Source: Amycolatopsis thermalba
Lineage (GTDB): Bacteria > Actinomycetota > Actinomycetes > Mycobacteriales > Pseudonocardiaceae
Reading direction: 5' to 3'
NCBI RefSeq assembly: GCF_003385215.1
Contig: NZ_PQHW01000005.1
Coordinates: forward strand, 1-64,000
DNA length: 64,000 nt
Notes under the pieces: model-generated
What the model was told of the DNA's origin: nothing
Databases searched by the model: none
Seen by the model: only the letters and a program-made list of their open reading frames with translations
Part shown: in pieces, positions 24,711 through 32,463 of the stretch
Numbering within the stretch: the stretch's first letter is position 1
How the letters are laid out: every line of letters begins with the position of its first letter
Translations under genes and position numbers: made by a program

Positions 24711-26629
24711 CCTACACCTTCGACCCGCTCGTGCCGCGCCCGATCGACCGGCCCACCGACGTCCCGCTCGGCCCGCTCACCGAGGAGCAGCTGATCGCGC
24801 TGGACGAGGCGAAGATCTTCGCCGGCCCGCCGGACCCGGCCGACCGCCCAGCGTGGCGGGAACGGCTGCGCGAGTGGCGCGAGGACGCCCGCCGCCGACA
24901 CGGCTACACCGGCGCCGCCTACGAGCGGCCGGGCGCGGCGTGGGCGGCGCGGTGCCGCACCGTCGCGCAGGTGTGGCTGTGGGACGAGCTGCTGTACGAC
25001 TTCGAGCAGGGCCGGTTCACGCCCGAGCGGTTCCTCGCCGACGCGCGGGAGCGGTTGGCCGGGCTGGACGCGGTCGTGCTGTGGCACGCCTACCCGGTGA
25101 TCGGCCTGGACGACCGCAACCAGTGGGACTTCTACCGCGACGTGCCCGGGCTGACCGATCTCGTGCGGCAGTTCCACGACGCCGGCCTGCACGTGTTCGT
25201 CGACTACAACCCGTGGGACGTCGGCACCCGCCGCGGCGGCGACGACCTCACCGAGCTGGCCTCTCTGGTCGCCGACCTCGGCGCGGACGGTGTCTTCCTG
25301 GACACCCTGAAGAAGGCCGAACCGGAGTTCGTCGAGGCCCTGGAGCGGGCCAGGCCGGGGATCGTGCTGGAGGGCGAGTCGAAGCTGCCGGTCGAGCGCA
25401 TCGAGGACCACGCGTCGTCGTGGGCGCAGTTCTTCGCCGACTCGCCGGTGCCCGGTGTGCTGCGCGCGCACTGGTACGAGCGGCGGCACATGCAGCACCA
25501 CGTCCGCCGCTGGCACCGCGACCACACCGAGGAGCTGCAGTCGGCGTGGCTCAACGGCGTCGGCGTGATGGTGTGGGAGGTCGTCTTCGGCGTGTGGGTC
25601 GGCTGGTCGCGCCGGGACGCGGCGACCGTGCGGCGCATGGTCACCGTCCAGCGCGCGGCCGAGGAGCTGCTGCTGCACGGGGAGTGGACGCCGCTGGCGG
25701 AACTGGCGCCCGGCGCCGAGGAAGCCGGGGTGTACGGCTCCCGCTGGGACCTCGGTGACCAGACACTGTGGACGGTCGTCAACCGGAGCGACCAGGACTA
25801 CACCGGACCGGTCGCTCCCGGAATTCCGTTGCTGGGTCCGGGTGTGCCGGCGCGGGGGATCGCGGCGTTCCTGCGTTCGGGGACGGAACCGGCGTGGGTG
25901 AAGGACCTGCCGGACGTGCCGCACGACCCCGACGCCCGGTTCCCGCACCGCCTCGCCGTGCGCAAACAGCCGGCTCGCAGCAGCGGCACGCCCGCCCCGG
26001 ACGCGGTGGTCGTGCCGGCCGGGCCGTACGTGCTGACCGTCCGCTACCGCGCTCGCGAAACCGGGATGTATCAGGGCGCGCCGTACGTCGGCGAGTGGAA
26101 GCCGCTGCCGCCCCGGCTGCACGACGCGCGGACCCTGCAACGGGACGGCGTGCTCGCCAACCCGGTGGCCGTCGCCGCGACCGAGGTGACCAACGCCGAG
26201 TTCACCGAGTTCCTGGAGCGGACCGGCTACCGGCCCGCGCAGCCGCACCGGTTCCTGGCCTGGAACACCGACCCGGACGCGCCGGTGACCCATGTGGATC
26301 TCGACGACGCCCGCGCGTACTGCGCGTGGCGCGGCGGGCGGCTGCCCACCGAGGACGAATGGCAGCTCGCGGGCGAGACCGGCCGGCTGCGCCGCGGCGA
26401 ACCGGCCGTGTGGAACTGGACCGAGAGCGAGCACTCCGACGGCCGCACCCGGTTCGTGATGCTCAAGGGCGGCTGCGACTACCACGCGGAAGGCTCCGAC
26501 TGGTACGTCGAAGGCGGCCGCCGCGACCCGGACTACAGCGTGAAGCTGCTCCTGCCCGGGCTCGGCCTGGCGCGCAGCGCGTCGGTCGGGTTCCGGTGCG
26601 CGTGGGACCTGCCGGAGGTGACCGCGTGA
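24707..26629 (+). CDS. TIM-barrel glycosidase-like / SUMF1-domain fusion protein
   Basis: A 640-residue cytoplasmic protein with two parts. Residues about 60-330 look like a glycoside-hydrolase TIM barrel: HVFVDYNPWDVGTRR, LGADGVFLDTLKKAEPEF with a candidate catalytic Asp, and IVLEGESKLPVE with an acidic residue. Residues about 440-640 are a formylglycine-generating-enzyme/SUMF1 fold: VTNAEFTEFLERTGY, YCAWRGGRLPTEDEWQLAGE, NWTESEHSDG, MLKGGCDYHAEGSDWY and SVGFRCAW. The paired active-site cysteines of true FGE are absent, so it should not make formylglycine. Start ATG at 24707 overlaps rbsK (ATGA). I do not recognise a characterised homologue; a role in the glycoside pathway is inferred from position. 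Confidence 0.8.
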   Translation: MTYTFDPLVPRPIDRPTDVPLGPLTEEQLIALDEAKIFAGPPDPADRPAWRERLREWREDARRRHGYTGAAYERPGAAWAARCRTVAQVWLWDELLYDFEQGRFTPERFLADARERLAGLDAVVLWHAYPVIGLDDRNQWDFYRDVPGLTDLVRQFHDAGLHVFVDYNPWDVGTRRGGDDLTELASLVADLGADGVFLDTLKKAEPEFVEALERARPGIVLEGESKLPVERIEDHASSWAQFFADSPVPGVLRAHWYERRHMQHHVRRWHRDHTEELQSAWLNGVGVMVWEVVFGVWVGWSRRDAATVRRMVTVQRAAEELLLHGEWTPLAELAPGAEEAGVYGSRWDLGDQTLWTVVNRSDQDYTGPVAPGIPLLGPGVPARGIAAFLRSGTEPAWVKDLPDVPHDPDARFPHRLAVRKQPARSSGTPAPDAVVVPAGPYVLTVRYRARETGMYQGAPYVGEWKPLPPRLHDARTLQRDGVLANPVAVAATEVTNAEFTEFLERTGYRPAQPHRFLAWNTDPDAPVTHVDLDDARAYCAWRGGRLPTEDEWQLAGETGRLRRGEPAVWNWTESEHSDGRTRFVMLKGGCDYHAEGSDWYVEGGRRDPDYSVKLLLPGLGLARSASVGFRCAWDLPEVTA

Positions 26630-27834
26630 CCGTTTCCCGCGACCCCGCCGCCGGGGCACTCGCCGGGTTGCGCGTCGTCGACGCCGCCACCCTCTTCGCC
26701 GGGCCGATGGCCGCCATGCACCTGGGCGACATGGGCGCCGAGGTGATCAAGGTCGAGCACCCGCGGCGGCCGGATCCGGCACGCAACCACGGCGTCGCCA
26801 AGGACGGCGTCAACCTGTGGTGGAAGACGCTCGGCCGCAACAAGCGCACGATCACCGCCGACCTCGGCAAACCCGGCGGCCGCGAGGTGTTCCTGAAGCT
26901 GGCCGAGCGGTCGGACGTGATCATCGAGAACTTCCGGCCCGGCACGCTGGAGCGCTGGGACCTGGGCTACGACGAGCTGTCGGCGCGCAACCCGCGGCTG
27001 GTGCTCGCCCGCGTCACCGGGTTCGGGCAGATCGGGCCGTACCGGCGGCGGCCCGGGTTCGGCACGCTCGCCGAGGCGATGAGCGGGTTCGCGGCCGCCA
27101 CCGGGGAACCGGACGGGCCGCCGACGCTGCCGCCGTTCGGGCTCGCCGACGGCATCGCCTCGCTCGCCACCGCCTACGCGATCATGGTGGCGCTCTCGGC
27201 GCGGGAACGGACCGGGCGCGGGCAGGTGGTCGACACCGCGATCGTCGAGCCGATCCTGGCGATGCTCGGGCCGCAGATCACGCGGTGGGACCAGCTGCGT
27301 TCGGTGCAGCCGCGCACCGGCAACCGGTCGGTGAACAACGCGCCGCGCAACACCTACCGCACCGGCGACGGGCAGTGGGTCGCGGTGTCCACGTCGGCGC
27401 AGTCGATCGCCGAGCGCGTGATGCGGCTGGTGGGACGGCCCGACCTGATCGACGAGCCGTGGTTCGCCAGCGGCGCCGAGCGCGCGAAGCACGCCGACGA
27501 GCTGGACGAGGCGGTGGGCGCGTGGATCGGGCGGCACACGCGCGACGAGGTGGTCGCCGAGTTCGAGGCGGCGCAGGCCGCGGTGGCGCCGATCTACGAC
27601 GCCGCGGACATCGTCGAGGACCCGCAGTTCCGCGCGCTGGGCACCATCCACGAGATCGAGGATCCGGAGCTGGGGCCGACGCTCATGCAGGGGCCGATCT
27701 TCCGGCTGTCCGGCCACGACGGGGTCGTCGCGCACACCGGGCGGGCGCACGGCGCCGACACCGACGAGGTGCTGGGGGAGCTGGGTTTCCCGGCGGACGA
27801 GGTGGCGCGGATGCGTGCGGAGGGGGCGGTATGA
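26626..27834 (+). CDS. Class III CoA-transferase (CaiB/BaiF family)
   Basis: A 402-residue enzyme that moves CoA between an acyl-CoA donor and a carboxylic acid. The N-terminal LRVVDAATLFAGPMAAMHLG and DMGAEVIKVEHP, and the central FGLADGIASLATAYA segment with the expected catalytic Asp, are typical. GTG at 26626 overlaps the fusion-protein stop as GTGA. Directly followed by a CitE-like lyase; together they resemble citramalate/malate-type routes in which an acid is activated to its CoA ester and then split. The acid here is unknown. Confidence 0.9.
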   Translation: MTVSRDPAAGALAGLRVVDAATLFAGPMAAMHLGDMGAEVIKVEHPRRPDPARNHGVAKDGVNLWWKTLGRNKRTITADLGKPGGREVFLKLAERSDVIIENFRPGTLERWDLGYDELSARNPRLVLARVTGFGQIGPYRRRPGFGTLAEAMSGFAAATGEPDGPPTLPPFGLADGIASLATAYAIMVALSARERTGRGQVVDTAIVEPILAMLGPQITRWDQLRSVQPRTGNRSVNNAPRNTYRTGDGQWVAVSTSAQSIAERVMRLVGRPDLIDEPWFASGAERAKHADELDEAVGAWIGRHTRDEVVAEFEAAQAAVAPIYDAADIVEDPQFRALGTIHEIEDPELGPTLMQGPIFRLSGHDGVVAHTGRAHGADTDEVLGELGFPADEVARMRAEGAV

Positions 27835-28673
27835 GCGCGCCGGCGTTGACCCTGCTGTACGTGCCCGCCGACCGGCCGGACCGGGTGGCGAAGGCGCTGG
27901 ATTCGGCGGCGGACGTCGTGCTCGTCGACCTGGAGGACGCCGTCGCGCCGTCGCGCAAGGACGAGGCGCGGGCCCACGCCGTGCGGTTGCTGTCGGAGCC
28001 GCTCGGGCGGCGGGTGCAGGTGCGGATCAACCACGCGAGCACCCCCTGGCACACGGCGGACCTGGCGGCACTGGCGGGCCTGCCGGCCGCGGTGGGCGCG
28101 CGGATCCCGAAGGTCGAGTCACCGGAGGAGATCCGCGCGCTGGCCGGCGCGTTGCCCGGTCGCGAGCTGCACCCGCTCATCGAATCCGCGCTCGGCGTCG
28201 AGCGGGCGCTGGAGATCGCGACGGCGTCGCCGCAGGTCGCCTCGATCGGCCTCGGCGAGGCTGATCTGCGGTCCGACCTGGGCGTGACCGACGAGGCGGG
28301 GCTGGCCTGGGCGCGCAGCCGGGTCGTGGTCGCCGCACGGGCGGCGCGCCTGGTCCCACCGGTCATGTCGGCGTACACCAACGTGCGCGACCTCGACGGG
28401 CTGGCGGCGTCCTGCCGGGCCGGGCGGGCGCTGGGATTCCGCGGCCGGACGGCCATCCACCCGGCCCAGCTGGACACGATCCGGGCCGCGTTCCTGCCCA
28501 GCGCCCAGGAAGTCTCCCGGGCCCGCGAGGTGCTGTCCCGTTTGGACGACGCCACCGCGGCCGGCGTGGGAGCGATCGCCCTGACCGACGGCACGTTCCT
28601 GGACGTCGCGATGCTGGAACAGGCCCGCACTGTGCTCGCGCTGGCGGGGGAACGGCCGGACGTCACGGCCTGA
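27831..28673 (+). CDS. HpcH/HpaI aldolase/citrate lyase (CitE)-family CoA-ester lyase
   Basis: A 280-residue TIM-barrel lyase. LLYVPADRPDRVAKAL and DVVLVDLEDAVAPSRKDEAR with the Mg-binding acidic residues, LHPLIESALGVERALEIA, IGLGEADLRSDLG and GFRGRTAIHPAQ match the malyl-/citramalyl-CoA lyase group. It should cleave a 3-hydroxyacyl-CoA to acetyl-CoA plus a 2-oxo acid such as pyruvate or glyoxylate. ATG at 27831 overlaps the CoA-transferase stop (ATGA). It is the last gene of the operon. Confidence 0.88.
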   Translation: MSAPALTLLYVPADRPDRVAKALDSAADVVLVDLEDAVAPSRKDEARAHAVRLLSEPLGRRVQVRINHASTPWHTADLAALAGLPAAVGARIPKVESPEEIRALAGALPGRELHPLIESALGVERALEIATASPQVASIGLGEADLRSDLGVTDEAGLAWARSRVVVAARAARLVPPVMSAYTNVRDLDGLAASCRAGRALGFRGRTAIHPAQLDTIRAAFLPSAQEVSRAREVLSRLDDATAAGVGAIALTDGTFLDVAMLEQARTVLALAGERPDVTA

Positions 28674-28675
28674 TC

Positions 28676-28690
28676 CCCGGGTTTTCCGGG
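28676..28690 (+). terminator. Short hairpin after the CitE-like gene
   Basis: CCCGG-GTTTT-CCGGG begins 2 bases after the stop codon. The stem is only 5 bp and no U-tract follows, so it would be a weak terminator or an RNA 3'-end stabiliser. Confidence 0.35.
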
Positions 28691-28939
28691 CACGGAGGAG
28701 CATCGAGGTCACCTCGACCGGGGCGTATCAGCAACGCATCCAGACGCACCTCCGTGCCTGACGCCATCGGCTCGAGCAGCTGGGACGGCTGTGACCGACC
28801 CGGCCACGGCTGCGCTGCCCGGCTGGGCACTGGGGCCGTGGCTGGGGGTGGTCTGCGTGCGCGGCGGTGGCCGCTGGGCTGTTCGCGCCGCGGCCGGGCG
28901 GCTGGGCTGGACGCTGGGGCTGGGCCGTCCGCGCGGATG

Positions 28940-28967
28940 AGCCCGCCCGGCCGTGGCCGGGCGGGCT
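28940..28967. terminator. Strong hairpin, probable bidirectional terminator
   Basis: A perfect 12-bp GC-rich stem (AGCCCGCCCGGC with GCCGGGCGGGCT) closes a CGTG loop. No U-tract is present, as is usual in high-GC actinomycetes. It lies between the plus-strand operon and the minus-strand DinB-type gene and could end transcription from either side. Confidence 0.65.
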
Positions 28968-29130
28968 GAGAAGCCTGCCGCCGAAACCGGCAGCGGCGTC
29001 TCGATCGCACCTGCTTCAACGGCCGATCACCTCCGCTCAGCTCTGCCCGGCCCCGCCGCCTTGCGTCGCCGCTTCACGACGGCGCAGGGCGGTTTTCGTG
29101 GCATGGCCGTGCCGTCCGCGGCGGACCCAG

Positions 29131-29362
29131 GCCGCTTCGCGGCGCGGTCGTGCCCTCCCGCGGCGGTGCTGCGCCGCCCGACGGTGGTGCCGGGCCGCTT
29201 GGCTGGGCGGTGGTGGCGTGCCGCGGTGGCGCCGGGCCGCTTCGTGGCGCGGTCGTGCTCTCCCGCGGCGGTGCTGCGCCGCCCGACGGTGGTGCCGGGC
29301 CGCTTGGCTGGGCGGTGGTGGCGTGCCGCGGTGGCGCCGGGCCGCTTCGTGGCGCGGTCGTG
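29131..29362. repeat. 105-bp tandem repeat, two full copies and a partial third
   Basis: Copies start at 29131, 29236 and 29341, each with GCCGCTTCG followed by TGGCGCGGTCGTG or CGGCGCGGTCGTG. The two full copies differ at only a few positions, indicating a recent duplication. The period is a multiple of three, so reading frames stay open on both strands, but the predicted peptides are low complexity; I do not call a gene. Confidence 0.85.
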
Positions 29363-29512
29363 CCGCCCCGCTGGTGCGGCTCCGCCGGCCAGCCACCGGC
29401 GGCGGAGGCAGTCGCCCTGCGCCCGCTCGGACCCGGTGGTGGCTTCTCGCTCATACCCGGCCAGCCACCCGCCGCCGGGACACTCGCCGCCAGCAGTCCT
29501 GCCGGACTCCCC

Positions 29513-30082
29513 TCAGGCGCGGCGGCCCAGGAATGCCAGCATCCGCGTCTGCTCGTCCGCGTCCGGCGGTGCCGTCACCTCCGGGCCGAAGAACCCCGGC
29601 CGCCGCACCACGTGCTGCCGCGCCCAGTCCGCCGCCAGCGCCACCAGGTCCGCGTCGAGCCGGACGTCCAGCTTCAGCGCGTGCCCGATGTCCCACGTGT
29701 GCACCACCGTGTCGGTGATCATCAACGGCACCACCGCGGCCAGCGGCACCTCGCCGATCCCGGTGATCCGCGTGGTCCGCGCCAGCGCCTCCCCGGTCAG
29801 CGCGGGCACCGACGCCGCCCGCGCCTCGCGCCACCTCGCCACCGGGTCGTCGCCGGCCAGCGTGCCCGGCGCCGGCGCGCCCGGCGCGCCCGTCCGCTCC
29901 GGGTCCGGCTCGCCGGTCGCCCACGCCCGCATCTGCCGCTGACCCCAGATCACGTGCCCGGCGACGTCCCGCACCGTCCACTCCGCACACATCGACGGCG
30001 CGTCCCACCGCTCGTCCGGCACCGCCGCCAGCACCGCGTCCAGCCCGTCCTGCGCCCGCCGGTACCGTTCCATCAGCTCCAT
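29513..30082 (-). CDS. DinB-superfamily protein, TIGR03086-like (maleylpyruvate isomerase-type N-domain)
   Basis: A 189-residue four-helix-bundle protein. MCAEWTVRDVAGHVIWGQRQM and DTVVHTWDIGHAL carry the His residues that form the metal site of DinB and mycothiol-dependent enzymes, and the length fits TIGR03086. Many relatives are thiol-dependent transferases or isomerases; the specific reaction is unknown. ATG at 30082 follows AAAGGAG. Divergent from the small gene at 30194. Confidence 0.8.
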   Translation of the reverse strand: MELMERYRRAQDGLDAVLAAVPDERWDAPSMCAEWTVRDVAGHVIWGQRQMRAWATGEPDPERTGAPGAPAPGTLAGDDPVARWREARAASVPALTGEALARTTRITGIGEVPLAAVVPLMITDTVVHTWDIGHALKLDVRLDADLVALAADWARQHVVRRPGFFGPEVTAPPDADEQTRMLAFLGRRA

Positions 30083-30155
30083 CGCCGACTCCTTTCCTCG
30101 ATACCCCGAGGACGAACGGCGGCGGCCGGACTCGACACCCCACGGGCGCGAATTC

Positions 30156-30186
30156 TGGACCCTCCCGTCGCTGGAGGCCTTAGGTT
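30156..30186 (+). promoter_or_regulatory. Candidate leaderless promoter of the DUF5946-like gene
   Basis: TAGGTT at 30181-30186 ends 7 bases before the ATG at 30194, so transcription would begin at or next to the start codon. TGGACC at 30156-30161 is a possible -35 with a 19-bp spacer. The gene has no Shine-Dalgarno sequence, consistent with a leaderless mRNA. Confidence 0.45.
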
Positions 30187-30193
30187 GGCGGTC

Positions 30194-30631
30194 ATGACGC
30201 CCTGCGCCGAGTGCGGAGCACCCGGGAAACCGTGTGCGGAGCTGTTCCACACCGTGCTGGCACTGGACCACTCCCGGCGCCCACCGTGGGGACCGCTGCA
30301 CGGCGTCACCGTCGCCTGCTTCCTGCTCCAGCACCCCAGCCGGCTGCCGGAGCGGGACCGGGCCCGCGTCTGGCAGGTCCTGCGCACCTACCTCGACGAA
30401 GGCGCCACCGGCCTCGCGACGCTCACCGCCCGGGCGCGCCGCGCCAACTCGCACCGGAACCGGCGCGCCGCAGCTCCCGGTGCGCCGCCTCCGCCGCCCG
30501 GACCGGCGCCCACGTCGTTCAGCGTCACCATCGCCGATGTCGCCCAGGACGGCACGTTCCCCGCCGCCGGCTTCCCGGAACGCGTCCGCGCCTGGGCGCT
30601 GGTCACCGTCACCGCCTGGGGCAACGGCTGA
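30194..30631 (+). CDS. DUF5946-like cysteine-rich protein
   Basis: A 145-residue small protein of unknown function. The N-terminus has a CxxC-x-C pattern (CAECGAPGKPCAELF), then LALDHSRRPPWGPLHGVTVA and CFLLQHPSRLPERDRARVW, which resemble the DUF5946 family. The last 60 residues follow a Pro/Ala-rich linker. The cysteines could bind a metal. ATG at 30194 has no ribosome-binding site but a TAGGTT box 7 bases upstream. It ends 8 bp from the convergent beta-lactamase gene. Confidence 0.7.
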   Translation: MTPCAECGAPGKPCAELFHTVLALDHSRRPPWGPLHGVTVACFLLQHPSRLPERDRARVWQVLRTYLDEGATGLATLTARARRANSHRNRRAAAPGAPPPPPGPAPTSFSVTIADVAQDGTFPAAGFPERVRAWALVTVTAWGNG

Positions 30632-30638
30632 CACGCGA

Positions 30639-31514
30639 CTACCGCAGCGCGTCCACCACCCGGGAAGCCGCCTCGGCGAGCAGCTTGTTGTCGTGCTCGG
30701 CATCCGGGGTGCCGCGGCTCGACATCAGCGCCAGCACGATCGGCGCGCCCGTCGGCGGCCAGATCACCCCGATGTCGTTGCGCGTGCCGTAGTCACCGGT
30801 GCCCGTCTTGTCCGCCACCGGCCACTCCGACGGCACCCCGGCGCGGATCAGCTCCGCCCCGGTCCGGTTCCGGCGCATGATCCCCACCAGCAGGTCGCGC
30901 TTGTCGGCGGGCAACGCGTCTCCCAGGAGGAACGCCCGCAGGCTGCCGGCCATCGCGCGCGGGGTGCTCGTGTCCCGGATGTCGCCGGGGATGGCCGAGT
31001 TCAGCTCGACCTCGAGCCGGTCCGGATGGGTCGTCGTGTCGCCGATCTCGCGCAGCACCGCCGCCAGGCCCGCCGGGCCGCCGACCTCGGCGAACAGCAG
31101 GTTCGCCGCCGTGTTGTCGCTCTGCAGCAGCGCCGCCTCGGCGGCCTCGCACACCGTCACGCTCCGCCGGTCCTTCGTGATCGGCGAGTTCGGCTGGATG
31201 TCCGCATCGGTGTAGGTCACCACCTTGTCCAGATCGACGTTGCGCCGCAGCACCGCGCCCGCCAGCAGCGACTTGATCGCCGACGCGTAGTTGAACCGCT
31301 CGTCGGCCCGGTGCGCGATCTCCCGCCCGGTCCCGGTGTCGATCGCGTACACCCCGAGGCGCGAGTCGAACCGCGACTCCAGATCGGCGAAGGACACCTG
31401 CGGCACCTGCGCCGCGGGCGAAGCGGGGGGTGGCGGCGGTGGCGCGGCAGCACACGCACCCACCAGGCCGAACACGAGCAGAACCACCACGGCACGAAGA
31501 GTTCGAACAACCAT
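30639..31514 (-). CDS. Class A beta-lactamase, lipoprotein
   Basis: A 291-residue serine beta-lactamase. The signal peptide ends in the lipobox VGAC, followed by a Pro-rich linker, so the enzyme is membrane-anchored on the outside. All active-site motifs are present: SAIK (Ser70 box), SDN (Ser130 box), EVELN containing the Glu166 equivalent, and KTG. ATG at 31514. It is divergent from a LysR regulator across 55 bp holding a dyad, the classic arrangement of inducible beta-lactamases in actinomycetes. Confidence 0.93.
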   Translation of the reverse strand: MVVRTLRAVVVLLVFGLVGACAAAPPPPPPASPAAQVPQVSFADLESRFDSRLGVYAIDTGTGREIAHRADERFNYASAIKSLLAGAVLRRNVDLDKVVTYTDADIQPNSPITKDRRSVTVCEAAEAALLQSDNTAANLLFAEVGGPAGLAAVLREIGDTTTHPDRLEVELNSAIPGDIRDTSTPRAMAGSLRAFLLGDALPADKRDLLVGIMRRNRTGAELIRAGVPSEWPVADKTGTGDYGTRNDIGVIWPPTGAPIVLALMSSRGTPDAEHDNKLLAEAASRVVDALR

Positions 31515-31541
31515 GGCCCCAGCCTTCCGCGTCCACTCGAT

Positions 31542-31565
31542 ACCGTCGAAGACCAAAACGAAGGT
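31542..31565. promoter_or_regulatory. Dyad between bla and lysR, probable LysR operator
   Basis: ACCGTCG and CGAAGGT arms flank 10 bases; each arm differs from the other's complement at one position. It lies in the 55-bp divergent gap and ends 4 bp before the LysR start. Size and position fit a LysR activator/repressor site serving both genes. Confidence 0.5.
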
Positions 31566-31569
31566 TTCC

Positions 31570-32463
31570 ATGCGGATCCGGCATAAGATGCCCGGTGTGG
31601 ATCTCGTCGGTGCCTGCCGGGCGTTCGTCAGCGTCAGCGAGCGGGGCAGCTTCACCCTCGGCGCGGCCGCCGCCGGCATCCCCCAGCCGGTCGCCAGCCG
31701 GCGCATCGCCGCGCTCGAACAGCACCTCGGCGACCGCCTCTTCGACCGCTCCACCCGGCGTGCCGTGCTGACCCCGTTCGGCCGCGACGTGCTCCCCGCC
31801 GCCGCGCGGCTGGTCCGCCTCGCCGACGCCTTCGAACACGACGCCCGCCGCGCACGCCGCCGCCCGTTGCGGCTCGCCGTCCCGGACTGGTGCTCCGCCC
31901 GCGACCTCGCGCACCTGGACGCCGAGGCCCGTGACCACGACCTCGTCCTCGACTTCCGTCCCGCCCCGCCCGCCGAACGCGTCGGTCTCGTCCGCACCCA
32001 GCAGGTCCGCGCCGCCCTCACCGCGGTCCCGGCCGACGAGGCCTGCTGGCAGGTGCCCCTCGGCGTGGCCGCCGCCGTGCCACCCGCCGCGCACACCGTC
32101 TACCTGGAAACGCTGCGCGTCGGCCGCGGCGAGGACGGCCCGGCGCGGCGCGTGTGGCTGCAGCCCGAGGACGACGTGCCGCACATCCGGGACCGGCTGC
32201 TCCACCTGCGCGACGCGCTCGGCCTGCGGCCCTCGCAGGTCGTCACCGCGGAGTCCCTGGTCACCGCGGTCGCCGACGTCCTCGGTTCCGCCGACCTGCT
32301 GCTCTGCTCGGCCGCGCAGGCCGCGGACCTGGACTTGCACTGGCGGCCGCTCGGCGAGCTGCGGCTGGTCCGCGGCTACGCCCTGGCCGTGACGTACAGT
32401 GACGACACCGAGCGCCTGCGGCCGCTGTCGCGGTCGATCGGCCGATGCCTGGGGGAGACGTGA
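31570..32463 (+). CDS. LysR-family regulator of the beta-lactamase module
   Basis: A 297-residue LysR-type regulator with an N-terminal winged helix (SERGSFTLGAAAAGIPQPVA, SRRIAALEQHLGDRLFDRST) and a divergent effector domain. The start is either ATG 31570, used here (GAAGG upstream), or ATG 31588. It is divergent from the class A beta-lactamase and its stop overlaps the start of a second beta-lactamase-fold gene (GTGA). By analogy with AmpR/BlaA-type regulators it probably senses cell-wall fragments or beta-lactams; the ligand is not shown by sequence. Confidence 0.87.
   Translation: MRIRHKMPGVDLVGACRAFVSVSERGSFTLGAAAAGIPQPVASRRIAALEQHLGDRLFDRSTRRAVLTPFGRDVLPAAARLVRLADAFEHDARRARRRPLRLAVPDWCSARDLAHLDAEARDHDLVLDFRPAPPAERVGLVRTQQVRAALTAVPADEACWQVPLGVAAAVPPAAHTVYLETLRVGRGEDGPARRVWLQPEDDVPHIRDRLLHLRDALGLRPSQVVTAESLVTAVADVLGSADLLLCSAAQAADLDLHWRPLGELRLVRGYALAVTYSDDTERLRPLSRSIGRCLGET

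Larger units (their letters stand above)
28674..29512. other. 839-bp region without a convincing gene
   Basis: Open frames on both strands are low-complexity Ala/Arg/Pro/Gly translations without recognisable domains. The region holds a short hairpin just after the lyase gene (28676-28690), a strong hairpin at 28940-28967 and the 105-bp tandem repeat at 29131-29362. It separates the riboside-type operon from a convergent DinB-type gene. Confidence 0.6.

Noticed and set aside
24707-26629. Functional formylglycine-generating enzyme activating sulfatases
   Set aside because: The paired active-site cysteines are absent and no sulfatase gene is in the operon.
23765-26659. Very long minus-strand open frame (over 900 codons) antisense to the kinase and fusion genes
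   Set aside because: Its translation is Arg/Gly/Pro-rich without domains, whereas the plus strand encodes clear families. It is a by-product of high third-position GC.
29037-29454. Minus-strand repeat protein encoded by the 105-bp repeats
   Set aside because: The peptides are low-complexity Ala/Pro/Gly/Arg with no ribosome-binding site or family; an open frame is expected from the codon-phased repeat in GC-rich DNA.
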